Origin: Bacteroidales bacterium
Lineage (GTDB): Bacteria; Bacteroidota; Bacteroidia; Bacteroidales; VadinHA17
Assembly (NCBI GenBank): GCA_016715075.1
Contig: JADKBK010000007.1
Span: forward strand, 62,001 to 126,000
Reading direction: 5' to 3'
DNA length: 64,000 nt
Shown piece after piece: positions 33,722-42,712 of this stretch (positions are counted from its first letter, which is position 1; the number at the start of each line of letters is the position of its first letter). Below the pieces are notes generated by a model. That model searched no databases. It was not told where the DNA came from and was given only the letters and a program-made list of their open reading frames with translations. A program made the position numbers and the translations under genes.

Positions 33722-35335
33722 ATGGCAAGTCTCAAGCTTTTACTGGGAATGATCCCTTCGACTTCTAAAATTGAGCAAGCTGAAAAGGCCTTGATAACTG
33801 AATTTGAGAAACTCCATACTTTTGCGGGATCTGATCAGCTTGCCAGGTACAATGAGTTGAATGGATTGGTCAATTCTGCTGATTTTTCTCTGAAAAGAAA
33901 AGAAATTGAATCGCTCCGATATAAATCCTCTGAAGAATTTGCCAAGGAGAAAGAGTTCATTTCCCTTCAGAAAGCAAAGGATATAGTGCTCTATTTCAGA
34001 ACCACAGGCAGCCATGAGCTGAAGAGATTTCTGGACCTTGACGGATCTGAAAAAATAAACTCATTCGAGAAACTTGAGAATTTTATAAAATCGACTGAGT
34101 TCAGGGAAAAACAAAAGATGAAACCTTTCAAATTCAGGGATACGGAAGAATACAGTAAATTCCTTGAATTTAAATCCCTTCAGAAAGATCCGGAAATAAA
34201 GGCTTACCTCAAGGGAAAAGGAAAAGAGACAGTTGCCAGGACAAGAACAGTTGAGAGGTTTGAAGAACTTGATTCCTTTATCAGATCCTCTGCATTCCTT
34301 GCTAAAAAGAACATGAAGCCGATCACTTTCAAAGATTCTGAAGAGTATAAAAAGCTTCTTGAATACACCAGATTAAAAGGAAGTCCTGAAATAAAACAAT
34401 TCTACAGGTTCAAAGACTCAAAGGAGTATGCCAACTATCTGAATACTCACGATTCAAAACGGCTTGAAAGATATCAGCAGCTTAAAGAATACGTTGCCTC
34501 TCCGGAATTTATTGGAAAAAAGAGCTATCTGCTTGACAAAAAAAGATTTGAGAAAACAGAAATGTTCAAACAGGCACAGGAATACGACAAACTCAGCAAA
34601 AATCAGGATATTATATGGTATTTCAAGACAAAAGATTCCTCCAAATTTGACATTCTGAAACAGAGAGAGCTTACTTTCAGCGAGGAGTTTAACGGAGAAA
34701 AGCTTGACACCGAAAAATGGATCACAAATTATTACTGGGGAGAAAAACTACTTAAAGACAGATATTCTGTTGAATCGGATCTCCAGGCATTTACAGAAAA
34801 AGATAATTTTGAAATCAGGAACAGTATACTGAAGATAAATACCCGGCCTCAAAGAGTTAACGGCAAGGTATGGACTGCCGATAAGGGATTTTCTTCCAAA
34901 GAGTTCAATTACACTTCAGGTATTATAAACTCAGGAAACAGCTTCAGGCAGAAATATGGTATTTTCTCAGCCAAGATCAAACTTGGTAATCCTGAAGCCA
35001 AGAGCGGCTTCTGGATGCTTGCCGATAAAATCACTCCACATATTGATATCTGCCGGACATCAAACGGGAAAGTCTGGATCGACCTGTTCACCAATAAATC
35101 GAATCACTCAAAAGCCTCAATAGGATCCAGATATGCAAATGACTTTTTCATATTTACACTTGAGTGGACGCCTCATAGTCTAACCTGGATGATTAATAAT
35201 ACTGAAATATATGTTCAGACCACCGACATACCGCAGGAGCCAATGTATGTTATCCTCTCAGGAGGCCTTGATAAACCAATAAACGGTATGACCTCAATGG
35301 AAATCGACTGGGTAAGGGTTTATAAGTCAAAATAA
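33722..35335 (+). CDS. repeat protein with C-terminal GH16-like lectin domain lacking catalytic Glu
   Basis: A 537-residue protein with no signal peptide or lipobox. Residues about 67-310 contain four units of roughly 65-73 residues, with the motif [RK]DSEEY-K-LE[FY]-L-(x)-PEIK-Y-F and a later S-[PST]-x-F-x-K; Lys, Glu and Phe dominate, so they are likely helical. Residues about 318-537 are a GH16/concanavalin-type beta-sandwich (FSEEFNGEKLD to MEIDWVRVYKSK), but the catalytic signature E-x-D-x-x-E reads HIDICR (H440, D442, R445), so both acid residues are gone. It should bind sugars or proteins and not cleave glycans. Start: ATG 33722, not 33659. It is flanked by a gap with no gene before it and a terminator after it. 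Its repeat region resembles nothing I can name. Confidence 0.75.
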   Translation: MASLKLLLGMIPSTSKIEQAEKALITEFEKLHTFAGSDQLARYNELNGLVNSADFSLKRKEIESLRYKSSEEFAKEKEFISLQKAKDIVLYFRTTGSHELKRFLDLDGSEKINSFEKLENFIKSTEFREKQKMKPFKFRDTEEYSKFLEFKSLQKDPEIKAYLKGKGKETVARTRTVERFEELDSFIRSSAFLAKKNMKPITFKDSEEYKKLLEYTRLKGSPEIKQFYRFKDSKEYANYLNTHDSKRLERYQQLKEYVASPEFIGKKSYLLDKKRFEKTEMFKQAQEYDKLSKNQDIIWYFKTKDSSKFDILKQRELTFSEEFNGEKLDTEKWITNYYWGEKLLKDRYSVESDLQAFTEKDNFEIRNSILKINTRPQRVNGKVWTADKGFSSKEFNYTSGIINSGNSFRQKYGIFSAKIKLGNPEAKSGFWMLADKITPHIDICRTSNGKVWIDLFTNKSNHSKASIGSRYANDFFIFTLEWTPHSLTWMINNTEIYVQTTDIPQEPMYVILSGGLDKPINGMTSMEIDWVRVYKSK

Positions 35336-35363
35336 AGGATTTACTTTTCCACCATGGATAAAG

Positions 35364-35403
35364 AAGAGGCTGTCTCAAAAGACTTTTGAAACAGCCTCTT
35401 TTT
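35364..35403 (+). terminator. intrinsic terminator after the GH16-like gene
   Basis: Stem AAGAGGCTGT (35364-35373) pairs with ACAGCCTCTT (35391-35400), and inner TCAAAAG pairs with CTTTTGA, followed by a T-run. It is 28 bases after the stop codon, and reads well on the plus strand. Confidence 0.85.
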
Positions 35404-35533
35404 CATTTCGAAAATTCCAGGTATCACCTCTTTGGGCCCGAATTTTGATCCTTAGTCAAAAAAATCCGAAGAATTGTTACCCGTTAACTGTAACTTTCTT
35501 CAGTTTCATCCGTCTTTGCGTTGTATTGATATT

Positions 35534-36019
35534 ATGACAGTAAAAGAATACAACAGATCAGTTGAAGAGTATGCCGATTCGGTTTACCGCTTTATCCGTG
35601 GGAATCTGAAAGATGATGATAGGTCAAACGATATCGTACAGGACAGTTATGAAAAGCTTTGGCGCCATGTCGCAGAAATTGACTACACTGTAGTGAAGTC
35701 GTGGCTGTTTACAACTGCATATAACAATATGATCGACATCATCAGGAAAGAAAAAAGAATGACTTTTCTTGAAGAGGATCATGAGAACTCACTAATTTAT
35801 GAATCTCAATACACCGATCTGAATGAAATTCTTAATGAAGGATTGTTGAGGCTTTCTGAACAACAAAGAATTTCGGTAATGCTCAGGGATTATGAAGGTT
35901 ACAGTTATAAGGAGATCAGCGAAATAACAGGTTTTACCGAAGCCAATGTAAAAATTAATATTTACAGGGGACGAATTGCACTGAAAAATTTTATTGGAAA
36001 AATTGAAACCGTGCTTTAG
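35534..36019 (+). CDS. ECF RNA polymerase sigma factor
   Basis: A 161-residue sigma factor. Region 2 (about 9-75, with FIRGNLKDDDRSNDIVQDSYEKLW) binds core polymerase and the -10 side; region 4 (about 105-155, YSYKEISEITGFTEANVKINIYRGR) reads the -35 side. I start at ATG 35534 because the preceding in-frame residues are not conserved. The anti-sigma factor gene begins 2 bases after its stop, so the two are surely co-expressed. A target promoter is not identified here. Confidence 0.95.
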   Translation: MTVKEYNRSVEEYADSVYRFIRGNLKDDDRSNDIVQDSYEKLWRHVAEIDYTVVKSWLFTTAYNNMIDIIRKEKRMTFLEEDHENSLIYESQYTDLNEILNEGLLRLSEQQRISVMLRDYEGYSYKEISEITGFTEANVKINIYRGRIALKNFIGKIETVL

Positions 36020-36021
36020 CC

Positions 36022-37122
36022 ATGCAAATCGACAGATCAAATTACGAAATATGGATCATTGACTGGCTCGATGGCAATCTGAACAGCCTGCAGGTCGAAA
36101 AGCTTAAATTATTCCTTGAGCAAAACCATGACCTCAGGGAAGAATTTAACGATCTGACCAGCGTGAAACCTGCATCATCAGGAACGGGATTTCACCATAA
36201 GGAGAATCTGAAGAAATCACCATCCGATCTTTCTCCGTCTCAATTCGAATATCTTTGTGCAGCTTACCTTGAAAATGATCTTAATGCCAGTCAGGAATCA
36301 GAACTGATGGAGATTGTAAATGAATATCCTGACAAGAAAAAGACTTTTGATCAGATCCAGAAAACCAGACTTTACCCTGAAAGAATAACTTATAAAAACA
36401 GGGGCCGTCTGCTAAAACGAACAACATTTCAAAAAGTAATAAGGTTATCAGTTGCAGCCTTAAGCACCGCAGCAGCAATTTCTCTCGTCATAATTATTTA
36501 TTCTGTCATACCCGGATCTGAATCTTCAAAATCAGGCAATTCATCCTATAACATTTTGCCTGACAGCAATCTGCAGAGGTTATCTTCTCAGACGGTAACA
36601 GACCGGAATATTAAAGATAACAGTATAGCGACTGCTGAAAAGAAAAGTGAGAAAAGGGTTGCCGGAATTAAAACGGATAAAAATGCAATCCCGGGTAAAG
36701 ATTACGGAATTGCTCCTTCAGATGATTTAAAAGTCAGAATCAGTGATAATCACGAGATCCCAATTAATAAAATTACTGTTAACATACAGCCCGATCTGAG
36801 AGAAAGAAATGTCAGCAATTCAATTATTCCATCTGGTCTGGCAATTAATCTACCTGATGCCCTTGATGAGAGAAGTCATATAGGCAAATTCATTTCAAAG
36901 ACTTTCAGGGATAAGTTCCTGAAAGAAAAAGCAGAGGATGACTCGCCCCTCAGGGGATATGAGATTGCCGAGGCCGGAGTGACAGGACTCAATAAACTGC
37001 TTGGATGGCAGATGGCTCTTGATATGAAAAATGACGAAAATGGTCAGCCTGCATCAGTAAATTTCAGCTCAGGAATCCTGAAATTTCAGGCTCCGGTTAA
37101 AAAAAGAGATGTTCAGCCGTAA
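36022..37122 (+). CDS. single-pass anti-sigma-factor-like membrane protein
   Basis: A 366-residue protein. The cytoplasmic N-terminus has two similar 40-residue helical stretches (about 5-45 and 72-115; IIDWLDGNLNSLQVEKLK and AAYLENDLNASQESELME), like the sigma-binding domain of anti-sigma factors but without zinc-ligand His/Cys. One membrane helix is at about 136-165; the periplasmic part is disordered and charged. It starts 2 bases after the ECF sigma stop and precedes an outer-membrane protein gene, so it likely releases the sigma factor on envelope signals. The family is inferred from order and layout. Confidence 0.75.
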   Translation: MQIDRSNYEIWIIDWLDGNLNSLQVEKLKLFLEQNHDLREEFNDLTSVKPASSGTGFHHKENLKKSPSDLSPSQFEYLCAAYLENDLNASQESELMEIVNEYPDKKKTFDQIQKTRLYPERITYKNRGRLLKRTTFQKVIRLSVAALSTAAAISLVIIIYSVIPGSESSKSGNSSYNILPDSNLQRLSSQTVTDRNIKDNSIATAEKKSEKRVAGIKTDKNAIPGKDYGIAPSDDLKVRISDNHEIPINKITVNIQPDLRERNVSNSIIPSGLAINLPDALDERSHIGKFISKTFRDKFLKEKAEDDSPLRGYEIAEAGVTGLNKLLGWQMALDMKNDENGQPASVNFSSGILKFQAPVKKRDVQP

Positions 37123-37182
37123 CTTTTCTCACAACATCTTCGTCCCATCCCTGAAAACAAATAACAATTTTATTTTAACGCC

Positions 37183-38169
37183 ATGAAAAGATTTATATGC
37201 ATCTCAATTGCAGCTCTGATTGCGCTGCCCTCCTTCAGCCAGGAGGAAAAATTAAAAGAACTGGAAACTCTTGAGAATACAACCAGGAATAATACTGATT
37301 CACTGAATAAAAAAGAAAATCTGACATATCCGGAGAAGAGAGTGAAGAGTGAATCATCCACAACAAAGGATACTGTAATAGTTGAAGTAGGTGATGAAAT
37401 TTTCTCAGTTAAAGAGATTGGAGATGAAACCAGGGTAAAAATCGGGAAAAAAGAATTCAGGGTTGTGGAAGATGAAGATGGTGTGGTGGTATTCAAAGGC
37501 ACTTCGAAAGAATTTCATAAGAAGAACTATGACAGATTCAAGGGTCATATCGGAGGATTCGAACTCGGACTGAACTCATTACTGACAGATTTTTGGAGTA
37601 CCTCTTTAAATCCCGGTGATAGCTATATGGACCTAAATACTGCAAAGTCGTATACCTGGAATTTTTCTCTTCCCTGTGTAAACATAGGATTTACAAAGCA
37701 CTTTGGTATTGCAGCAACCCTTGGATTAAATTTTAATAAATATCGTTTTGATGGAAATAATTCCATTATCGAAGATGAAAACGGGATTATTGGTCCCTAT
37801 AATCCTCCCCAGGGAATAACTTATTCCAAATCCAAGCTGGTGACTACTTATGCAACCCTGCCGCTAATCCTTGAAGCCCAGATACCTCTTGCTGACAGCA
37901 AACGGACGATCAATATCGGGGCCGGAGTAATTGGTGCTGCCAAACTCGGATCACACACTAAGGTTGTTTACTATTCCGGAGGAAAGGAGAAAGAAAAACA
38001 TAAAGATGATTTCAGCCTGAATACCTTTCGATGGGGAGCTACCGGAAGGATCGGTTATGAGTTCTTTCAGCTGTATGGCACATGTTATTTCACATCCATG
38101 TTTGAAAAAGGGAAGGGGCCCGAACTCTATCCGTTTGAAGTAGGTATAGCCTTTACTTTCAACGATTAA
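37183..38169 (+). CDS. outer-membrane beta-barrel protein of the ECF locus
   Basis: A 328-residue protein. Signal peptide 1-19 (ALPSFSQ), then a short acidic part with coiled character (about 20-90), then about eight to ten amphipathic strands; the final strand ends VGIAFTFND, an outer-membrane motif with aromatic residues. It starts 60 bases after the anti-sigma gene and is probably part of the same unit, either as the signal source or as a target. No closer family is evident. Confidence 0.8.
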   Translation: MKRFICISIAALIALPSFSQEEKLKELETLENTTRNNTDSLNKKENLTYPEKRVKSESSTTKDTVIVEVGDEIFSVKEIGDETRVKIGKKEFRVVEDEDGVVVFKGTSKEFHKKNYDRFKGHIGGFELGLNSLLTDFWSTSLNPGDSYMDLNTAKSYTWNFSLPCVNIGFTKHFGIAATLGLNFNKYRFDGNNSIIEDENGIIGPYNPPQGITYSKSKLVTTYATLPLILEAQIPLADSKRTINIGAGVIGAAKLGSHTKVVYYSGGKEKEKHKDDFSLNTFRWGATGRIGYEFFQLYGTCYFTSMFEKGKGPELYPFEVGIAFTFND

Positions 38170-38305
38170 CCTTCTCTATATTCCGGAAAGATATTATGCA
38201 GAGACTTTAAATTGGAAAATTGATCTCTCTTTAATTCCAATAACTAAAGGCTGTCTCAAAATCTAAAATTTAAGGTAGTATTTTCTCCGTTCGCTCTGTG
38301 CCATA

Positions 38306-38456
38306 GGGCTGTTGAAAAGTCCAAATCCATTAACCGCAAAGTTCGCAAAGTTATTGCGCAAAGTTCGCAAAGATCTCATTGTAAGTATTTTATCTTTGCG
38401 TACATTGCGTCCTCCTTGGCGTGCTTTGCGGTTAAAAAGACTTTTTCAACAGCCCC
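38306..38456. repeat. MITE-like 150-bp nested inverted repeat
   Basis: Outer arms GGGCTGTTGAAAAGTC (38306-38321) and the complementary GACTTTTTCAACAGCCC (38439-38455); inner arms AACCGCAAAG (38332-38341) and CTTTGCGGTT (38424-38433); between them short TTCGCAAAG / TTTGCG repeats. No gene is inside. The same inner parts recur at 50510-50609, so it is a dispersed repeat. The gap 38170-38557 otherwise contains nothing I can name, apart from a promoter-like element near its end. Confidence 0.7.
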
Positions 38457-38533
38457 TTATTGCAGAGACCCACAAAGAACTTTTGTGTGAACCTCTGCTC
38501 CTGTTTTTTACTACATTGCTGCCCGTTTGTTCA

Positions 38534-38541
38534 TATATTTG
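38534..38541 (+). promoter_or_regulatory. candidate -7 element for the ThiF-like gene
   Basis: TATATTTG is an exact TAnnTTTG match, 22 bases before the ATG at 38564. A T-rich stretch near 38504-38509 could be the -33 side. Confidence 0.4.
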
Positions 38542-38563
38542 TGTTAAATGAAAACAGGTGGTA

Positions 38564-39346
38564 ATGAAATATGAAATACTAACTCCGAGAGAGATAAGGA
38601 GGTACTCGAAGCAGATAATGATAAACGAGATCGGCATCAGGGGTCAGGAAAAACTTAAAACATCCAGGGTCCTCGTTATAGGTGCCGGCGGACTGGGTTG
38701 CTCAGTACTTCAATATCTTACTGTTGCCGGCATCGGGAAGATAGCCATCGCTGAATTTGATATGGTGGATGAGACAAACCTTCAAAGGCAGGTCCTTTAT
38801 GGTTCAAATGATGTTGGCAAGCTAAAATCAGTTATTGCAAAAAACAGGCTTGAACATCTCAATTCCTTTGTGGAATTTGAGGTTTTCAACCTTAAGGTCG
38901 ATATTTCGAATTCGCTGAAAATCATTCGTGATTTTGATATGGTTGTTGATGCCACCGACAATTTTGAGGCAAGGTATATAATTAATGATGCCTGTATCAT
39001 TCTGGATAAACCAATGATTCACGGTTCAATTTATAAATACGAGGGAATTGTCTCAGTTTTCAACTACAAGGGGGGGCCTACCTACAGATGCTATAACCCC
39101 GCCCTTCCTGATATAAATTTTAAAAATCCTGCTCCGCTCCAGGTTGGTCTTTTTGGAGTTTTACCCGGCATAACCGGTACCCTTATGGCAAATGAAGTAA
39201 TTAAAATAATTACCGGTACGGGAGAGGTAATAAGCGGAAAAATCCTGTTATTTAATATCCTGAACAATACTTTCAATACTTCTTCCGTAAATAATATTCC
39301 GGAGAACCATGATATAAAAAATCTATTACTCTCCGAAACATCTTAA
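38564..39346 (+). CDS. ThiF/MoeB-type adenylyltransferase-like protein without the catalytic Cys
   Basis: A 260-residue E1-like protein. The nucleotide-binding GAGGLG (40-45), the arginine-containing LQRQVLY and the metal-binding DATDN (129-133) are kept, so ATP binding and adenylation of a small ubiquitin-like carrier are plausible. After YRC (C176) the usual SCAEAGVLGVLPG becomes NPAPLQVGLFGVLPG, so the catalytic Cys and part of the CxxC zinc site are missing. I start at ATG 38564, after an AGGTGG sequence. It is followed by pepE 22 bases on; no ThiS or MoaD gene is adjacent. It might work in thiamine, molybdopterin or an unknown thiolation route. Confidence 0.85.
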   Translation: MKYEILTPREIRRYSKQIMINEIGIRGQEKLKTSRVLVIGAGGLGCSVLQYLTVAGIGKIAIAEFDMVDETNLQRQVLYGSNDVGKLKSVIAKNRLEHLNSFVEFEVFNLKVDISNSLKIIRDFDMVVDATDNFEARYIINDACIILDKPMIHGSIYKYEGIVSVFNYKGGPTYRCYNPALPDINFKNPAPLQVGLFGVLPGITGTLMANEVIKIITGTGEVISGKILLFNILNNTFNTSSVNNIPENHDIKNLLLSETS

Positions 39347-39368
39347 CAATAATTTTACTTCATTTATT

Positions 39369-40076
39369 ATGAGGCTATTACTGATAAGTAACTCAACAAA
39401 TTCTGGAGAACCTTATCTTGGTTACCCGGGCGAACAAATTAAAGCTTTTCTGGGAGTAAATAAGGTAAAAGCGCTATTCATCCCTTATGCAGCCATTACT
39501 TTTTCATATGATGAATATGAAGAAAAAGTAGCAGTCAGATTCGGGGAATTAGGACATGAAATTATCTCCATTCACCACTTTACTGATCCTGTGGAAGCAG
39601 TAAATAATGCATCAGTAATAGTTGTTGGAGGAGGAAATACCTGGAAGCTGCTAAAAATGCTAAGGGAGTTCAGCCTGATCGAAATCGTAAGAAAGAAGGT
39701 AATAGGCGGAGTGCCCTATATAGGATGGAGTGCCGGGGCGAATGTCGCATGTCCTGCAATAAAAACAACCAATGACATGCCGGTAGTTGAACCGGATTCT
39801 TTTTCAGCTTTCAATCTCATTCCATTCCAGATAAATCCTCATTACACTGATTTTAATCCGCCCGGACACGCAGGAGAGACGAGGGAACAACGGATAATGG
39901 AATTCATTGAGGCCAATCCCGGCATATATGTTGCCGGATTACGTGAAGGATCAATGCTATTACTCGAAAATGATAAACTTGCATTATCAGGACCAAAAAA
40001 TGTAAGGGTATTCAAAAATGGCTTGCTTCCTGCAGAATTCGGAGAATCCGACGACCTCTCCTTCCTGCTCAGGTAA
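39369..40076 (+). CDS. pepE: dipeptidase E (peptidase S51)
   Basis: A 235-residue serine peptidase that removes Asp-containing dipeptides. The catalytic serine S121 is in GWSAGAN, with D136 (TNDMP) and H158 (NPHYT) forming the set known for PepE; GGGNTWKLL forms the oxyanion-side loop. Cytoplasmic, no signal peptide. Length is typical. It lies between the ThiF-like and AsmA-like genes on the same strand. Confidence 0.95.
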   Translation: MRLLLISNSTNSGEPYLGYPGEQIKAFLGVNKVKALFIPYAAITFSYDEYEEKVAVRFGELGHEIISIHHFTDPVEAVNNASVIVVGGGNTWKLLKMLREFSLIEIVRKKVIGGVPYIGWSAGANVACPAIKTTNDMPVVEPDSFSAFNLIPFQINPHYTDFNPPGHAGETREQRIMEFIEANPGIYVAGLREGSMLLLENDKLALSGPKNVRVFKNGLLPAEFGESDDLSFLLR

Positions 40077-40102
40077 CCAGGTTAATATTTGAGCAAATGA
40101 AC

Positions 40103-40110
40103 TAACTTTG
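40103..40110 (+). promoter_or_regulatory. candidate -7 element for the AsmA-like gene
   Basis: TAACTTTG matches TAnnTTTG, 41 bases before the ATG. No matching -33 box is seen. Confidence 0.3.
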
Positions 40111-40150
40111 GCCCTGTCAGTTTTAACAACTGGAATACTTTATTTTTATA

Positions 40151-42691
40151 ATGAAAATCGCACTCAAAATATTTAAGCTGGCGGCAGTACTGATCGTCGC
40201 CTGTGCAGTAATTCTTTTTACAGCTTCGAGGCTGATGCAGGATAAGGTTGCAGATATTATCCTTAAATCGCTGAATCAGAACATATCTACAAAGCTGCAT
40301 GTTGGAACATTCAGACTCTCTTTTCTGAGTAAATTCCCAAAAGCTTCCCTTGAACTGAGAGATGTACTGGTTCATTCCTCCCCAAATTTTAATTCAGTAG
40401 CATTTAAGGAAATAAATACAGATACACTGCTGGCAGCCAGAAATGTATCTATAGAATTTAAGATAACTGACATCCTTCTGGGAAGCTATAATATTGAGAG
40501 AATCCGTGCAAAGACAGGTAAAATGAACTTTTTTACCGATACTGACGGAAAAGTTAATTATGACATTAGTGTGAAAAATAAAAAACCTGGATCTGATGAA
40601 CTCACAATTAATCTTGAGAAAGTATACCTGGCTGATATAAGATCCTGTTATAATAACCTTGCAACAAGGTTTATTATTAAGGGAGTTGTGAGAAAGGGAA
40701 CGCTTAAAAGCATTATCCATGGCAATAATATTGATTTCAGTGCAAAAGGGGAAATAGAGACAGAAAGTATTCAGCTAAACAGTACCTTTATCAATAAAGC
40801 AATAACAGGAATCGTTGACATAGACCTCCAGAAGACCAAAAAAGGAATAAGTTTCAAAAAAGGTAATCTGCAGATTGACAACTATGATTTTGATCTTGAA
40901 GGTTATATATCAGCAGATAACCTTTACGATCTTAAAATCAAAGGACATAATATAGATATATCTAAAATCCGGAACTATCTGCCGGATAAATACCAGGATA
41001 TGCTCTCGGATTACAATCTCAGGGGAGTTCTGGTTCTCGACAGTAAAATAAAGGGATTGATGACACGCAAAAGCAATCCTCATGCTGAGGTCAGTTTCCG
41101 TCTTGACAAAGGCAGTATTGCCTATGCCAGAAGTGATCTTTCAATAAGCAATCTCTCTTTTGAGGGGATCTACTCCAACGGATCCGGGAACCGGCCTGAA
41201 ACAGGGTCTTTCACAGTAAAGAGCTTCAGTGCAAATCTGGGATCTGCTCCGTATAAGGGATCATTTACATTAAGCAGGCTAAATAATCCGTTTGCCGAAC
41301 TGAATCTGAAAGGAAAACTCATTCCCGGAGAGCTTAAGGAGTTCTTCCACCTTTCAAATGTCAGTACTGCCCGGGGCTCAGCATCATTTGACCTGAAACT
41401 TTCAGGGGAAGTAAACCTTAAAAAGAAATTCGGATATTCGGAGATAGTAAACCTTGACAAAGAAGGAGAAATCAGTTTCGATTCATTCTGTATCGGACTC
41501 AATAATGACAGTCTGCTAGTCACCGGTGTGCAGGGAAATTTACTTATCTCAGATGCCATCACGGCTAAAAATCTAAAATTCCTCTACAGGGAACAAAAAA
41601 TCTCCGTTGACGGCGACTTCACCAATCTCCTGCAGTGGCTCGAAGGAAGACCTGTTCAATTGGTTGTCTCAGCGAATGTGTCGTTCAGCAGATTTATTCC
41701 TGAAGCTTTTTATGCAAAAACTTATTCAAAGGGAAAATCAGCTGTTAAAAAGAGAGCATTTAAGCTTCCTGATGATCTCATACTCGATATAAATTTTAAG
41801 GTTGACAGTCTGACCTATAAAACCTTTTCTTCCTCCAGAATTTCCGGAACTCTTAATTACAGACCAAAGCTTCTCACTTTTAAGTCATTTAATATGAAAG
41901 CTTTAAAGGGATCTATCTCAGGTAATGGATTCATCCTTCAAAATAATAATAACTCGGTTCTTTCAAAGGGGATCTTCAATGTAACAAGCGTGGATGTTAA
42001 CAAGGCATTCACTTCATTTCAAAACTTCGGGCAGAACTTCCTGAAAGCGGAGAACATTGCAGGGTCACTCTCAGGTACTTTTTCGGTTCTCCTTCCTCTC
42101 GATTCTCTGCTTAATCCGCAAATACGATCACTGACGGCTGAGGGGAAAGCAATGCTTGTAAACGGGGCACTTATAAATTTTGATCCTGTAAAAGAACTTT
42201 CCTCCTTTATCGAGCTTTCTGAACTGGAAAACATTCACTTTGAGAAGATGGAGAACGACTTTTTTATCAGGAACAATTATGTTTATATCCCTCAGATGGA
42301 GGTCAGATCTTCAGCTGTTGACCTTTCGGTGAATGGTAGGCACAGCCTGGATAATGACTATGAATATCATGTCAAAGTGCTGCTGTCGGAAATACTCAGC
42401 AAGAAAAGAAATAAGAACAAAAGCAATGTAACTGAATTCGGAGAGGTACAGGATGACGGTCTTGGCAGGACTTCAATGCTGCTCAAGGTAGTCTCCAAAG
42501 GTGAGGATGTAAAGGTAAGTTATGATATGAAAGCTGCGGCAAATGGGGTAAAGAATAACTTCAAATCCGAAAAAAAGACTCTCAAGACAATTCTTAACCA
42601 GGAGTACGGCTGGTATAAGGATGACACTGCCGTTATGCAGAAACCGGCAGAAAAGAAACCACGCTTCAAGGTTACATGGGATGATAAATAG
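40151..42691 (+). CDS. AsmA-family envelope protein
   Basis: An 846-residue protein with one N-terminal helix (about 8-27) and a long periplasmic part built of beta strands, with the AsmA-like opening LNQNISTKLHVGTFRLSFLSKFPKA-type pattern and repeated groove elements. AsmA/TamB/YhdP proteins are known to move phospholipids between membranes. The C-terminus has the typical FEKMENDFFIRNNYVYIPQM and ends in a basic tail. It is followed 21 bases on by a histidine kinase. Confidence 0.88.
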   Translation: MKIALKIFKLAAVLIVACAVILFTASRLMQDKVADIILKSLNQNISTKLHVGTFRLSFLSKFPKASLELRDVLVHSSPNFNSVAFKEINTDTLLAARNVSIEFKITDILLGSYNIERIRAKTGKMNFFTDTDGKVNYDISVKNKKPGSDELTINLEKVYLADIRSCYNNLATRFIIKGVVRKGTLKSIIHGNNIDFSAKGEIETESIQLNSTFINKAITGIVDIDLQKTKKGISFKKGNLQIDNYDFDLEGYISADNLYDLKIKGHNIDISKIRNYLPDKYQDMLSDYNLRGVLVLDSKIKGLMTRKSNPHAEVSFRLDKGSIAYARSDLSISNLSFEGIYSNGSGNRPETGSFTVKSFSANLGSAPYKGSFTLSRLNNPFAELNLKGKLIPGELKEFFHLSNVSTARGSASFDLKLSGEVNLKKKFGYSEIVNLDKEGEISFDSFCIGLNNDSLLVTGVQGNLLISDAITAKNLKFLYREQKISVDGDFTNLLQWLEGRPVQLVVSANVSFSRFIPEAFYAKTYSKGKSAVKKRAFKLPDDLILDINFKVDSLTYKTFSSSRISGTLNYRPKLLTFKSFNMKALKGSISGNGFILQNNNNSVLSKGIFNVTSVDVNKAFTSFQNFGQNFLKAENIAGSLSGTFSVLLPLDSLLNPQIRSLTAEGKAMLVNGALINFDPVKELSSFIELSELENIHFEKMENDFFIRNNYVYIPQMEVRSSAVDLSVNGRHSLDNDYEYHVKVLLSEILSKKRNKNKSNVTEFGEVQDDGLGRTSMLLKVVSKGEDVKVSYDMKAAANGVKNNFKSEKKTLKTILNQEYGWYKDDTAVMQKPAEKKPRFKVTWDDK

Positions 42692-42712
42692 AAATATTAC
42701 TGCATTGTGATC

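Noticed and set aside
38548..38574. 8-codon ATG frame before the ThiF-like gene as a leader peptide
   Set aside because: Too short, with no attenuator structure around it.
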